Shown piece by piece: positions 1-7,704 of a stretch of DNA of 64,000 bases (position 1 is its first letter; each line of letters begins with the position of its first letter). The position numbers were made by a program, and so were the translations under genes. The notes beneath the pieces are model-generated. The model was not told where the DNA came from and ran no database searches. It worked only from the letters and a program-made list of their open reading frames with translations. This DNA comes from Microbacteriaceae bacterium. GTDB lineage: Bacteria > Actinomycetota > Actinomycetes > Actinomycetales > Microbacteriaceae. The DNA is taken from contig WQZN01000010.1 of the NCBI GenBank assembly GCA_009780695.1, positions 25,733 to 89,732 of the forward strand, given 5' to 3'.

Positions 1-79
1 CGGCGCCCACGAGAGAGGGCACCTGCGCCGCCGCGTCGACGTCGTACTTCCGCTCGATCTCCACTGCGCCGGAACCCAT
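1..79 (-). CDS. CYTH domain protein, N-terminal fragment (cut by window edge)
   Basis: Reading leftwards from an ATG at 79 gives MGSGAVEIERKYDVDAAAQV and runs open to the window edge, so only about 26 codons are visible. VEIERKYDV is the first strand of CYTH/triphosphate tunnel metalloenzymes, which carry an ExExK motif there to bind triphosphate and metal. The rest may be a CYTH-only protein or a CYTH-CHAD fusion; this cannot be decided here. A CACACT hexamer lies 6 bases before the ATG, in the position of the leaderless -10 seen elsewhere in the window. Confidence 0.6.
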   Translation of the reverse strand, partial: MGSGAVEIERKYDVDAAAQVPSLVGA

Positions 80-173
80 GACCCCAGTGTGCGGCATGCC
101 GGCGCGCGATCTCGAATCAGCGGGCGCGGCAGGGGCGACGCCGCCCGTCGAGGTCGCTTGCTAGCGTGGCGGC

Positions 174-935
174 GTGGCGACGGTGTTGGTCATTCACGCA
201 CATCCAGATGACGAGGTGTTCGCGAACGCCGGGCGCCTGGCCGCGCTCACCGCCGAGGGGCATCGCGTCGTCGGGGTGATCGCGACGGGCGGCGAAGCCG
301 GCGAACTGCACGCCACAGGCGACCCGTCCGAGGCACTGATACGACGGCTGCAGAAATACGAGCATGCGCTCGACCGCCTCGGCGCCTCATCCTGGCAATG
401 GCTCGAGCCCGGCGCGGAGTGGGTCGATCTGCCGAGCGGCCCCCACGTCGCGGATGCCGACCCCGGGCGCCTGCGCGCTGCCGTCGATCGCCTTTTGACC
501 GAGCACGACCCCCACGCGGTGTTGACCGTCGGGGCGGACGGTCTCACGCGACATCCCGATCACATCGCCGTCGGCCGGGCCGTGCGCGCCGCGGTACGCG
601 ACCGATCGCTCGACGGCGGCGCCTGGGGTGCGCGGCTCCGCCGCGCCGACGTGGATGCCGGCGCCGAGCTCGCGCGCCGCTTCGCCGCAGGACGCCCGAT
701 CGGCTCGGGGCGGGTGCGCGGGACATCCGCCGAGCTCGCCGTCTTCGACGTGACGGCGCAGACAGCAACGCGGCGAGCGGCCCTCGACGCCTACGCCGAC
801 GGTCTCGGCACCCGCACGCTCGGTGAACTGATCGGCGCGGCCGACCGGATCGGCGACTCCCTGCTGTTGCGGGCTGTCTTCGACGCCGGAGACTGGCGCA
901 CCGAGAACTACGAGCGATTGGATGCCGCGCGCTGA
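174..935 (+). CDS. PIG-L family deacetylase
   Basis: 253 aa. PIG-L/LmbE family zinc-dependent N-acetylglucosamine-type deacetylase. The hallmark HPDDE stands at residues 10-14 and a second metal-binding block TRHPDHIAVG near residue 125. The family includes MshB and Mca (mycothiol) and antibiotic-tailoring enzymes; the substrate cannot be told from sequence. The GTG start is supported by TAGCGT at 162-167 with exactly 6 bases between, so the mRNA is probably leaderless. The 3' end overlaps the convergent Nudix gene by 28 bases. Confidence 0.87.
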   Translation: MATVLVIHAHPDDEVFANAGRLAALTAEGHRVVGVIATGGEAGELHATGDPSEALIRRLQKYEHALDRLGASSWQWLEPGAEWVDLPSGPHVADADPGRLRAAVDRLLTEHDPHAVLTVGADGLTRHPDHIAVGRAVRAAVRDRSLDGGAWGARLRRADVDAGAELARRFAAGRPIGSGRVRGTSAELAVFDVTAQTATRRAALDAYADGLGTRTLGELIGAADRIGDSLLLRAVFDAGDWRTENYERLDAAR

Positions 936-1429
936 CGGCCCATCGGGCGATCGGCCTCATCGAGCAACGACTGCGCGATCGTGCGGTCGAGGGTGGAGAC
1001 ACCCGACTCGGATGAGGCCGGGTCGAGCCAGCGCAGATCGATCAGCTCGTTCGACACCTCGAGGTGCGGCCGCGCGTCGACGGTGGCGGAGTAGATCGCC
1101 GCATACTCCGTCCGCTCGAGGTTCAGCAGCTCGAAAGCCGCGAGACCGCGCCACTCCAGCTGACCCTCGTCCAGCGCGACCCCGGTCTCCTCGTGGAGCT
1201 CGCGCCGCGCCGCCGCGCGCGGGGTCTCCCCCGCTTCGATCATGCCGCCCGGCAGCTCCCATTCCCGACGCCAGCGATTCAGGCCGAACAACACCGCACC
1301 GTCGACGAGCAGCACAACGAGGGCGAGCGGACACGGCACGCCATCGACGACGGCCGCCGTCGGCTCCGCCGCGAACCACAGCCTCGTCAGCCTCTGGCCT
1401 CGATCGTCGACGGCGAGCGCGGTTGTCAT
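908..1429 (-). CDS. Nudix hydrolase
   Basis: 173 aa. Nudix pyrophosphohydrolase with a complete Nudix box at residues 62-84 (Gx5Ex7REUxEExGU, read as G-MIEAG-E...REL-EE-GV). The substrate is unknown. I start at the ATG at 1429 (MTTALAV); an in-frame extension upstream would run into the divergent GNAT gene and looks non-native. The start is preceded by GAGGCT six bases away. It is divergent from the GNAT gene at 1470, with only 40 bases between the starts. Confidence 0.85.
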   Translation of the reverse strand: MTTALAVDDRGQRLTRLWFAAEPTAAVVDGVPCPLALVVLLVDGAVLFGLNRWRREWELPGGMIEAGETPRAAARRELHEETGVALDEGQLEWRGLAAFELLNLERTEYAAIYSATVDARPHLEVSNELIDLRWLDPASSESGVSTLDRTIAQSLLDEADRPMGRQRAASNRS

Positions 1430-1469
1430 GCGAGGAGCCTCGCACAACGCCCGCCGATACGCTGGCGCG

Positions 1470-2084
1470 ATGGATCGTCTGACCGCCGCCCGCTGGCCGC
1501 TGCGGACCGAGCGCCTGAGCATCCGCCGCGCGACCGACGCCGATGCCGAGGCGACCTGGGTCTGGCGGCGGCTGCCCGAGGTCGCGGAGTGGATCTCGCG
1601 CGGCCCTTCCGATTTCGAGACCTACCGGGCGCAGTTCACCGAGCCGGCGCGGCTGTCGTCCTTGCTCGTCATCGCGCTCGACGACCCCGCCGATCCCGAT
1701 CGTCGCGGCCGCCTGATCGGCGATGTGATGCTGTGGGTCGAGGATGCCTGGGCGCAAGCCGAGATCGCGACGAGCGCCGCGGGCACGCAGGCCGTGCTCG
1801 GCTGGACCCTCGACCCCGCCTTCCACGGTCGCGGCTACGCCACCGAGGCCGTGCGCGCGGTGATCGACACCTGCTTCGGGCCGCTGGGCCTGCGCCGCGT
1901 GCACGCCGGCTGCTTCGCGGCGAACGAGCCGTCGTGGCGCCTGATGGAACGCCTCGGCATGCGCCGCGAGGAATACAGCCGTGCGAGCGGCCTGCACCGC
2001 TCGGGCGTCTGGATGGACGGCATGGACTACGCCCTGCTCGCCGAGGAATGGCCGGCGGCCGGCCGCAGAACCACGCACGGCTGA
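1470..2084 (+). CDS. GNAT family N-acetyltransferase
   Basis: 204 aa. RimJ/RimL-type acetyltransferase: N-terminal LRTERLSIRRATDADAEA, acetyl-CoA-binding motif A around GRGYATEAV, then the C-terminal block NEPSWRLMERLGMRREE typical of GNAT motif B. The start at 1470 is chosen because TACGCT (1458-1463) lies exactly 6 bases before the ATG and homology begins right there. The acceptor is unknown. Confidence 0.88.
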   Translation: MDRLTAARWPLRTERLSIRRATDADAEATWVWRRLPEVAEWISRGPSDFETYRAQFTEPARLSSLLVIALDDPADPDRRGRLIGDVMLWVEDAWAQAEIATSAAGTQAVLGWTLDPAFHGRGYATEAVRAVIDTCFGPLGLRRVHAGCFAANEPSWRLMERLGMRREEYSRASGLHRSGVWMDGMDYALLAEEWPAAGRRTTHG

Positions 2085-2137
2085 CCCGCCGCGGATTCCG
2101 TACCCCTCGAGCTGTTCACCTCTGCCAGAATGCGTCC

Positions 2138-2521
2138 ATGGGGGACACACGGGGGGATCTTGCGCGCGCATCCGTGATGCCGTCGTCACCGTCGAAGCGG
2201 CCCGGGGCGGGTGATCGCGTCGCCTTCGTGCTGCTCACGGTGCTGCTCGCGGTCATCGTCGCGGCCTTCGGGCTGATAATCGCCGTGGCCGACGCCGTCG
2301 GCGCGCCCTACCCTGCGCACGGGGCGCACCGGCACTTCGAGGCCGTGGCCGTGAACGTCGAGGCGTACGTCCTCGTGGGCATCCTGATCGCCGTGCTCGT
2401 CGTCGGCGTGGTGCGCTGGGTGCGCGGCCGGTCGACGTGGCTCGTCCCGCTGCTCGGCCTGGGCGCCATGGTGCTGACGTTCGCCGTCGAGGCGCTCGTC
2501 GACCACCTGCTGTTCCCGTAG
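2138..2521 (+). CDS. Small membrane protein, three predicted helices
   Basis: 127 aa, no family recognised. A short polar N-terminus is followed by hydrophobic segments at about residues 28-52, 70-93 and 104-122, so it is probably an integral membrane protein with three helices. The start at 2138 has CAGAAT six bases upstream. An ATG at 2177 is an alternative that would still keep all three helices. It runs in the same direction as the flanking genes, with 53 bases before and 78 after. Confidence 0.7.
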   Translation: MGDTRGDLARASVMPSSPSKRPGAGDRVAFVLLTVLLAVIVAAFGLIIAVADAVGAPYPAHGAHRHFEAVAVNVEAYVLVGILIAVLVVGVVRWVRGRSTWLVPLLGLGAMVLTFAVEALVDHLLFP

Positions 2522-2599
2522 CAAACGCAGCGCGGCTCGCGGCCGGACCCGCATGAACGCACCCTTTCTGGATGCCCGGGCCCGGCGTAGCCTGACGCC

Positions 2600-2836
2600 A
2601 TGAGCGACAGTCGAGCAGACGGTTTCGATGACGACGACGTCGACATCGAAGACGAATTCCCGGAAGACGCCGAAGACTATGAGCCCGAGCCCAACGTGCT
2701 CGATGAGGACGATCTCGACCTCGACGACGACTTCGAGTCCGACCAGGAGGTCTTCCCCGACGACGAGCGCCCCACCGGCTACGACGACGAAGACGAGGAC
2801 GACGAGGAGTTCGACGACTTCGACGAGGTCGAGTAA
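2600..2836 (+). CDS. Extremely acidic small protein of unknown function
   Basis: 78 aa: 44 residues are Asp or Glu, with only two Arg and no Lys, His, Cys or Trp. The acidic residues run through the whole length, broken by regularly spaced Phe and Tyr. It is likely disordered and could act as a DNA mimic or a partner of a basic protein, but nothing proves this. TAGCCT (2588-2593) exactly 6 bases before the ATG supports real leaderless expression. Its 3' end faces the SNF2 helicase gene (57 bases apart). Confidence 0.75.
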   Translation: MSDSRADGFDDDDVDIEDEFPEDAEDYEPEPNVLDEDDLDLDDDFESDQEVFPDDERPTGYDDEDEDDEEFDDFDEVE

Positions 2837-2893
2837 GCGGACGCCTCGGCCTCCATTCGCCGCAGGCGGCTCAGTCGACCAGCGGTGACACGG

Positions 2894-5062
2894 CTACCCG
2901 TTCAGCGCGTCCCGCAGCAGCGCGACGAGCGCGTCGAGCTGAACGGATGCCTCCGAGCCCGGCTCCACGTCGATGCCGTCGAGCGCGCGCAGGGCGAGGC
3001 CCTGCTTCGCGTCGATGAGCTCGGCGATCTTCGAGTCGATCGTCTGCGCGGCGACGATGCGCCACGCGGTGACCGGCTCCTCCTGCCCGATGCGGTGCAC
3101 GCGGTCGATGGCCTGCGTCTGCTCGGCCGAGGTCCACGACAGCTCGGCGAGCACGACGTTCGACGAGACCTGCAGGTTGATGCCGACGCCCGCCGCCGTG
3201 AGCGAGCAGACGACGACCGAGACCTCGGGGTCGTTCGTGAACGCGTCGATCGCCTTCTGGCGCTCGATCGCGGACTGGTCGCCGCGGATCGACACCGACT
3301 TCAGCTCGCGGGCCGAGAACAGCGCCTCGGCCTGGTCCATGACGTCGATGTGCTTCGCGAAGAACACGACCTTGCCGGTCGAGCGCGCGAGCTGCGCGGC
3401 GTAGTCGGCCGCGAGACCGGCCTTCGCCTGACCGATCCTGCGCACCATCGTGAAGACGTTCTCGCCGGACTTGGCGTTCTTCGACTCCTCGAGCTCGGCA
3501 TGGGCGACCGTGCGGATGAGGTACTCGCGCCGGGCATCCGCATCGCCCTCGAAGCGCTCGCCGACGCCGGCCGACTGCGCCCGCTGGAAACGTGCCACGA
3601 GACGGGCCGCGAGCTCGCGCTCGGCGGCCTTGATCGAACGGCCGAGGTCGTCGTCGAGCTCGACGGGCATGTCGACGATGCGGCGCGACGGCAGGTCGGC
3701 GGCGACGTCGATCTTGCGGCGGCGCACGATGCCGAGGTCGATGACCGACTCGCGGGCTTCGGGGTAGAACTCGTGGTCGGCGGGCGTGAGGCCCGTCTCC
3801 TCGAGGCGGTCCATGAGCTCGCGCGTCGGCTTCGTGCCGTCGATCCAGCCGAGGAACTGCCAGATCGCGCGGAAGTCGTCGATGTCGTTGATGAGCGGCG
3901 TGCCCGTCAGCGCGATGAGCAGCGGCTCGCCGTCGGGCGCCGTCTTGCGGATCGTGTCGGCGAGGGCGAGCACGTGCTGCGAGCGCTGCGAGTGCAGGTT
4001 CTTGATGAAGTGCGCCTCGTCGACGACCATGCCCTTGAAGCCCATCTGGGCGATCCAGGCGAGGTGGCGGTCGAGCACCTCGTAGTTGACGATCACGACG
4101 TCGGCGAAGGCGTCGAGACCCGCGCCGTCACCGTGGATGACGGTCGCACGGCGGTGCGGGGTCCACTTCTCGACCTCGCGCTGCCAGTTCATCTTGACGA
4201 CGTTCGGCACGACGACGAGCAGCGGATAGGCGTCGGCGACGGATGCCGCGAGCAGCGACTGGGCCGTCTTTCCGAGGCCGGGCTCGTCGGCGAGCAGGTA
4301 GCGGCGGTGCCCGAGGCGCGCCGACTCGACGAACTGCGCTTGGTGGTGCATGAGCTCCATGCCGTGCGGGGCGTAGCGGTCGATCTTCGGCGCCGCGGGC
4401 AGTTCCATGCTGGCGATGCGGCCGCCTGCGCCCTGCTCGAACGACTTGAACAGGGGGCCGAGCAGTTCCCACGAGTCGAGCCGGCGGTGCGGCTGCGCTG
4501 CGGCGGCCGCCGCGTAGCGCGTGAAGTCGGGCGCGAGGAACGGGTTCGACAGCTGACGCGCCTTCACCGACTGCGGCACGACCTGCTTCTCGAGCAGATC
4601 GGCCGAGAGCACCGGCTTGTTCGACAGCACCTTGGGCTCCTCGACCGTGATGATCAGGTCGTCGGGGCTCATCTCGGCGCCGGCCTCGAGCAGCCAGTCG
4701 CGGCGCACGGTCTGCGCGGCCGCCGACGGCGGGGCATCCGTCTCGAGCAGCTGGATGAGGCTCGTGTCGCGCGCTGCGGTCTTCGCCAGGATCTGCGCGA
4801 TGCCGTCGAGGCGCTTGAGCTGCTCGGCGCGCTGCGACTCGGTGAGCGCCGGGTCGGATTTCGCGCGCGAGCGCTCCTCGCGCATGAGCAGCGCGATCAC
4901 CTGGAATTTGGTGCGGTTGGTCGGCCCGAGCTTCTTGCCGCCCTGGGCTTTGGCCTCGACCTCGCGCACACGGCGCGCGAGGACGGGGATGAGGCCGTCA
5001 TTGTTCTGATGACGGCGTCCGGTGCGTCGCTGCTGCGCGACGCGCTCACCGGTCTGGGACAT
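2894..5062 (-). CDS. SNF2-family DEAD/DEAH box helicase
   Basis: 722 aa. SWI2/SNF2 ATPase: Walker A in DEPGLGKT, motif II as VVDEAHFIKN, motif III LTGTPLIND, and motif VI AIDRVHRIGQ in the C-terminal helicase lobe. These proteins use ATP to move along or remodel double-stranded DNA-protein complexes. About 230 residues precede the ATPase core, with no recognised domain. I start at the ATG at 5062 because GGAGG lies just upstream; an ATG at 5101 is possible but less likely. There is no nuclease or methylase neighbour, so a defence role is not suggested. Confidence 0.88.
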   Translation of the reverse strand: MSQTGERVAQQRRTGRRHQNNDGLIPVLARRVREVEAKAQGGKKLGPTNRTKFQVIALLMREERSRAKSDPALTESQRAEQLKRLDGIAQILAKTAARDTSLIQLLETDAPPSAAAQTVRRDWLLEAGAEMSPDDLIITVEEPKVLSNKPVLSADLLEKQVVPQSVKARQLSNPFLAPDFTRYAAAAAAQPHRRLDSWELLGPLFKSFEQGAGGRIASMELPAAPKIDRYAPHGMELMHHQAQFVESARLGHRRYLLADEPGLGKTAQSLLAASVADAYPLLVVVPNVVKMNWQREVEKWTPHRRATVIHGDGAGLDAFADVVIVNYEVLDRHLAWIAQMGFKGMVVDEAHFIKNLHSQRSQHVLALADTIRKTAPDGEPLLIALTGTPLINDIDDFRAIWQFLGWIDGTKPTRELMDRLEETGLTPADHEFYPEARESVIDLGIVRRRKIDVAADLPSRRIVDMPVELDDDLGRSIKAAERELAARLVARFQRAQSAGVGERFEGDADARREYLIRTVAHAELEESKNAKSGENVFTMVRRIGQAKAGLAADYAAQLARSTGKVVFFAKHIDVMDQAEALFSARELKSVSIRGDQSAIERQKAIDAFTNDPEVSVVVCSLTAAGVGINLQVSSNVVLAELSWTSAEQTQAIDRVHRIGQEEPVTAWRIVAAQTIDSKIAELIDAKQGLALRALDGIDVEPGSEASVQLDALVALLRDALNG

Positions 5063-5246
5063 GTGCCTCCACGAACGTAGCGGGCTCGGCGGGGGTTCCA
5101 CCCCGACCTCGCCGATGTGGCGGAGGATGCCTCGTCCACGGCACGAACGAACTGCAGAAGCAGTGCGGGCCGCGGCGGAGCGGGCATCCGTCGCAACTCA
5201 AGTGTACGGGACGCAGCGCGGAATGCGCCCACGACGCGGCGCGGCG

Positions 5247-5582
5247 CTACTCCTTGGGCGTGACCTTCACGAGCACTCCGGCGGCGATGAAGGTCGCGGC
5301 GGCGGCGATGCTGAGGCCCTGGAGAGCGATCGCCGGGAGCGGCAGCGGCCACACCGGATTCCAGATCACGAGGATCGCCGCGAGGGCGACGACGGCCCAC
5401 CACACCTTGCCCTGCACGGCGAACCAGCCGGTGATCGCGGCGAGGATGGCGACGGACCACTCGATCCACGACCAGGCCGTCGAGCCGATCAGGGCGAGGC
5501 CCGCCATGACGACGATGGCGCCGAGGAAACCGGGCGCGAGGGCGAGGCGGAGGGGCTGCGGGGCATTGCTGGGGCGTGGCAT
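5247..5582 (-). CDS. Small membrane protein with four predicted helices
   Basis: 111 aa, dominated by four hydrophobic stretches (about residues 18-36, 40-56, 61-77 and 84-105) and ending in a short basic/acidic tail VKVTPKE. No family assigned with confidence. TAGGCT lies 9 bases before the ATG. It follows the RbsD-like gene by 12 bases on the same strand, so the two may be cotranscribed. Confidence 0.7.
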   Translation of the reverse strand: MPRPSNAPQPLRLALAPGFLGAIVVMAGLALIGSTAWSWIEWSVAILAAITGWFAVQGKVWWAVVALAAILVIWNPVWPLPLPAIALQGLSIAAAATFIAAGVLVKVTPKE

Positions 5583-5594
5583 GGCGTGCCCAGC

Positions 5595-6032
5595 CTAATC
5601 GCGCGCGGACTCCCCCTTGCGCAGCAGGAAGGCGGCCGGGCGCCCGTCGCCGGCGGAGCGGACCGTGAGCGCGGACCGCGCGGCGAGGAGTGCGAAGTCC
5701 GGCTCGTCGAGACGGCTCATCGGCACGCGGCGCAGCTCGGCGTCCGCGGCGAGGCCGCACACGGCGAACACGACATCGGGGAGCTCGGCGCCGGCATCCG
5801 CTCGATCGAGATAGACGATCGGGGCGCCGGCCGAATCGAGCGGCAGCACGCTGAGGATGGCGGTGACCGCGGCCTCGGTGGAGGCGGCGGACAGGTCGAC
5901 GACGGGGGCGCCCTCAGGAGCGGCTGTCGCGGATGCCGGACCGGCCGTGAGGCCGAGCCACTGCCCGGGCTCCATCTCGTCGAGCACGGTCAGCAGGGCC
6001 CCCGTCAACAGAGGGTCGAGGTTCTTCAGCAC
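5595..6032 (-). CDS. RbsD/FucU-like protein lacking the catalytic histidine
   Basis: 145 aa from a GTG at 6032 (VLKNLDPLLTG); GAGG six bases upstream and the family's usual beginning favour this over the ATG at 6044. The opening, the central ILSVLPLDSAGAPIVYL and the tail FALLAARSALTV...FLLRKGE align with D-ribose pyranase / L-fucose mutarotase (RbsD/FucU). The family's catalytic MGHxD after the first helix reads MEPGQ here, so the histidine is gone. It may have lost mutarotase activity or changed substrate. No sugar transport or kinase gene is adjacent. Confidence 0.6.
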   Translation of the reverse strand: MLKNLDPLLTGALLTVLDEMEPGQWLGLTAGPASATAAPEGAPVVDLSAASTEAAVTAILSVLPLDSAGAPIVYLDRADAGAELPDVVFAVCGLAADAELRRVPMSRLDEPDFALLAARSALTVRSAGDGRPAAFLLRKGESARD

Positions 6033-6165
6033 GGCACGCCTCATTCACAGTCGTGTAGCTCTCCTCAAACCCCACGACGAAACTAGCCGTCGGCCACCGG
6101 CGTGCAGAACCCCAGTGTGGGGGGCCACTCGGCGTGTCGTGCGCGGCACGCGGGCGAGGTGGGCG

Positions 6166-6684
6166 CTAGGCGACGAGCGCGGCGCGCAGCAGCTCGTACC
6201 AGGCGTCGTAGCCCGACGCCGAAAGGTGCAGCCCGTCGATCGTGAACTCGGGCTTGATGCCCTCGTCGTCGCCGGCGAGCGCGGGCCAGACATCCAGGTA
6301 CTCGACCTCGACCGAGGGTGCGAACGCCGCGATCTGCTCGTTCACGCCGCGCACGATGTGCGCGTACTCCTGCTGACGCGGCAGGATGCTCTGCGCGATG
6401 ATGCGGGCCGCCGGCAGCTTCGCCCGCAGTTCGGAGAGCACCCGCTCGATGTTGACGACGACCTCTTCGACCGGGACCCGCCACGCGAAGTCGTTGGTGC
6501 CGATCTCGAGCACGACCGTTGTGGGGCCTGCGTCGACGACCTCGTCGAGCCTGTCCAGCAGGTCGTCGGTCGTGTTCCCGCCGACGCCGAAGTTCAGCAC
6601 GGGGCGCCCCGGCAGCACCTGCTGCCAGTCGCCACGCTCGGTCAGGCTGTCGCCGACGAATGCCGTCACGGCGGAATCGGTCAT
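6166..6684 (-). CDS. SGNH/GDSL hydrolase family protein
   Basis: 172 aa. All four SGNH blocks are present: GDSLTE with the nucleophile Ser, the Gly in GVGGNTT, GTND with its Asn, and DGLHLSASGY with the Asp-His pair. These are esterases or lipases, often acting on acyl or acetyl esters of carbohydrates. No signal peptide, so probably cytoplasmic. I prefer the ATG at 6684 because GGAGG lies 8 bases before it; an ATG at 6699 contains that GGAGG. TAGTTT upstream is a likely -10. Confidence 0.85.
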   Translation of the reverse strand: MTDSAVTAFVGDSLTERGDWQQVLPGRPVLNFGVGGNTTDDLLDRLDEVVDAGPTTVVLEIGTNDFAWRVPVEEVVVNIERVLSELRAKLPAARIIAQSILPRQQEYAHIVRGVNEQIAAFAPSVEVEYLDVWPALAGDDEGIKPEFTIDGLHLSASGYDAWYELLRAALVA

Positions 6685-6729
6685 GTTCAGGGCCTCCATC
6701 GTGTACCCAAACTAGCCGCTCAAGCGGGC

Positions 6730-7584
6730 TCAGTGCACGAGCGTACGGCCCATGATGGCGCTGCTCAGCGCCTCAACCGGTTCAGTTGCCGCGTGGGGGT
6801 TCGCGATGAGCACGAAGTCGACCTCGCCGATCTCCGGCAGCCCGAGCCGCACGCTGACCTTCACGAGGTCGCCGGGGATCAGCGTGCGCGGGAAGACCGC
6901 GACCCCGAGACCCGCGCGCACCGCCGAGAGCACCCCGTTGACCTCGCGCGTGTTGCAGGTGATGCGCCAGGTGCGCCCGACGGCCTCGAGGGCGTCGATC
7001 GCCATCTGGCGGCTGATCGACGGGTCCTGATAGGACACGAGCGGCACGGGCTCGCCGGGGGCCAGCTGGATGCCGTCGAGGCCCATCCACACCATCTGGT
7101 CGGTCGTGACCTTGGTGCCCTCGCCCGCGCCCGGCGTCTGCTTGATGAAGATCAGGTCGAGCTGGCCCGCCTGCAGGCGCCGCAGCAGCGCACCCGACTG
7201 CCCGACCGTGAGCTCGAGGTTGAGCTGCGGGTGCAGGGTGCGGAAGTCGCGCAGGATGCGCGGCAGCTGGGTCATGGTGAAGTCGTCGGCGGCGCCGAAG
7301 CGCAGCCGGCCGCGCATGGCCTTGCCGTTGAAGTAGCTGTCGGCCGCGGCGTGGGCGGCGAGGATGCTGCGCGCGAAGCCGGCCATGGCGTCCCCGTTGT
7401 CCGTGAGGCGCACCTGGCGCGTGTCGCGGTCGACGAGCACCCGCCCCGCCTGCGTCTCGAGCCGGCGCACGTGCTGGCTCACGGTCGGCTGGCTGATCTC
7501 GAGGCGCTGGGCCGCCCGGGTGAACGAGCCCGTCTCGGCGACGGCGAGAAAGGTCTTCAACAGGATCGGGTCGAACACGGGCAT
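6730..7584 (-). CDS. LysR-family transcriptional regulator
   Basis: 284 aa from ATG 7584 (GTG 7578 and ATG 7617 are alternatives). The N-terminal winged helix-turn-helix LLKTFLAVAETGSFTRAAQRLEIS begins at about residue 6; the rest is the periplasmic-binding-like effector domain. It is divergent from the MFS gene, with a T-N11-A palindrome (7629-7643) between them, so it most likely controls the transporter and itself. The effector is unknown. Confidence 0.88.
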   Translation of the reverse strand: MPVFDPILLKTFLAVAETGSFTRAAQRLEISQPTVSQHVRRLETQAGRVLVDRDTRQVRLTDNGDAMAGFARSILAAHAAADSYFNGKAMRGRLRFGAADDFTMTQLPRILRDFRTLHPQLNLELTVGQSGALLRRLQAGQLDLIFIKQTPGAGEGTKVTTDQMVWMGLDGIQLAPGEPVPLVSYQDPSISRQMAIDALEAVGRTWRITCNTREVNGVLSAVRAGLGVAVFPRTLIPGDLVKVSVRLGLPEIGEVDFVLIANPHAATEPVEALSSAIMGRTLVH

Positions 7585-7628
7585 CCGCTCTGATGGGGGT
7601 TCTGGGTCGGCGCGCACGGCGCCTGGTC

Positions 7629-7643
7629 ATTGCGAAACGCAAT
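7629..7643. promoter_or_regulatory. Putative LysR box between regulator and MFS transporter
   Basis: ATTGCGAAACGCAAT is a perfect 6-3-6 inverted repeat containing the T-N11-A layout of LysR-type binding sites. It sits in the divergent gap between the LysR gene and the transporter. A TTGACT at 7652-7657 next to it could be a -35 for the transporter. Inferred site, not proven. Confidence 0.6.
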
Positions 7644-7704
7644 GGGAGTTATTGACTCCATTCTAAGGACTTATCGAATCGATGCGACTACCGTGGACGG
7701 TGTT

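Noticed and set aside
2894..5062. Defence system built on the SNF2 helicase
   Set aside because: No nuclease, methylase or PLD partner in the neighbourhood; the only close gene is the acidic protein, whose link is unproven.
2885..5080. A 731-codon open frame opposite the SNF2 helicase
   Set aside because: Pure antisense shadow; the minus-strand frame carries all helicase motifs.
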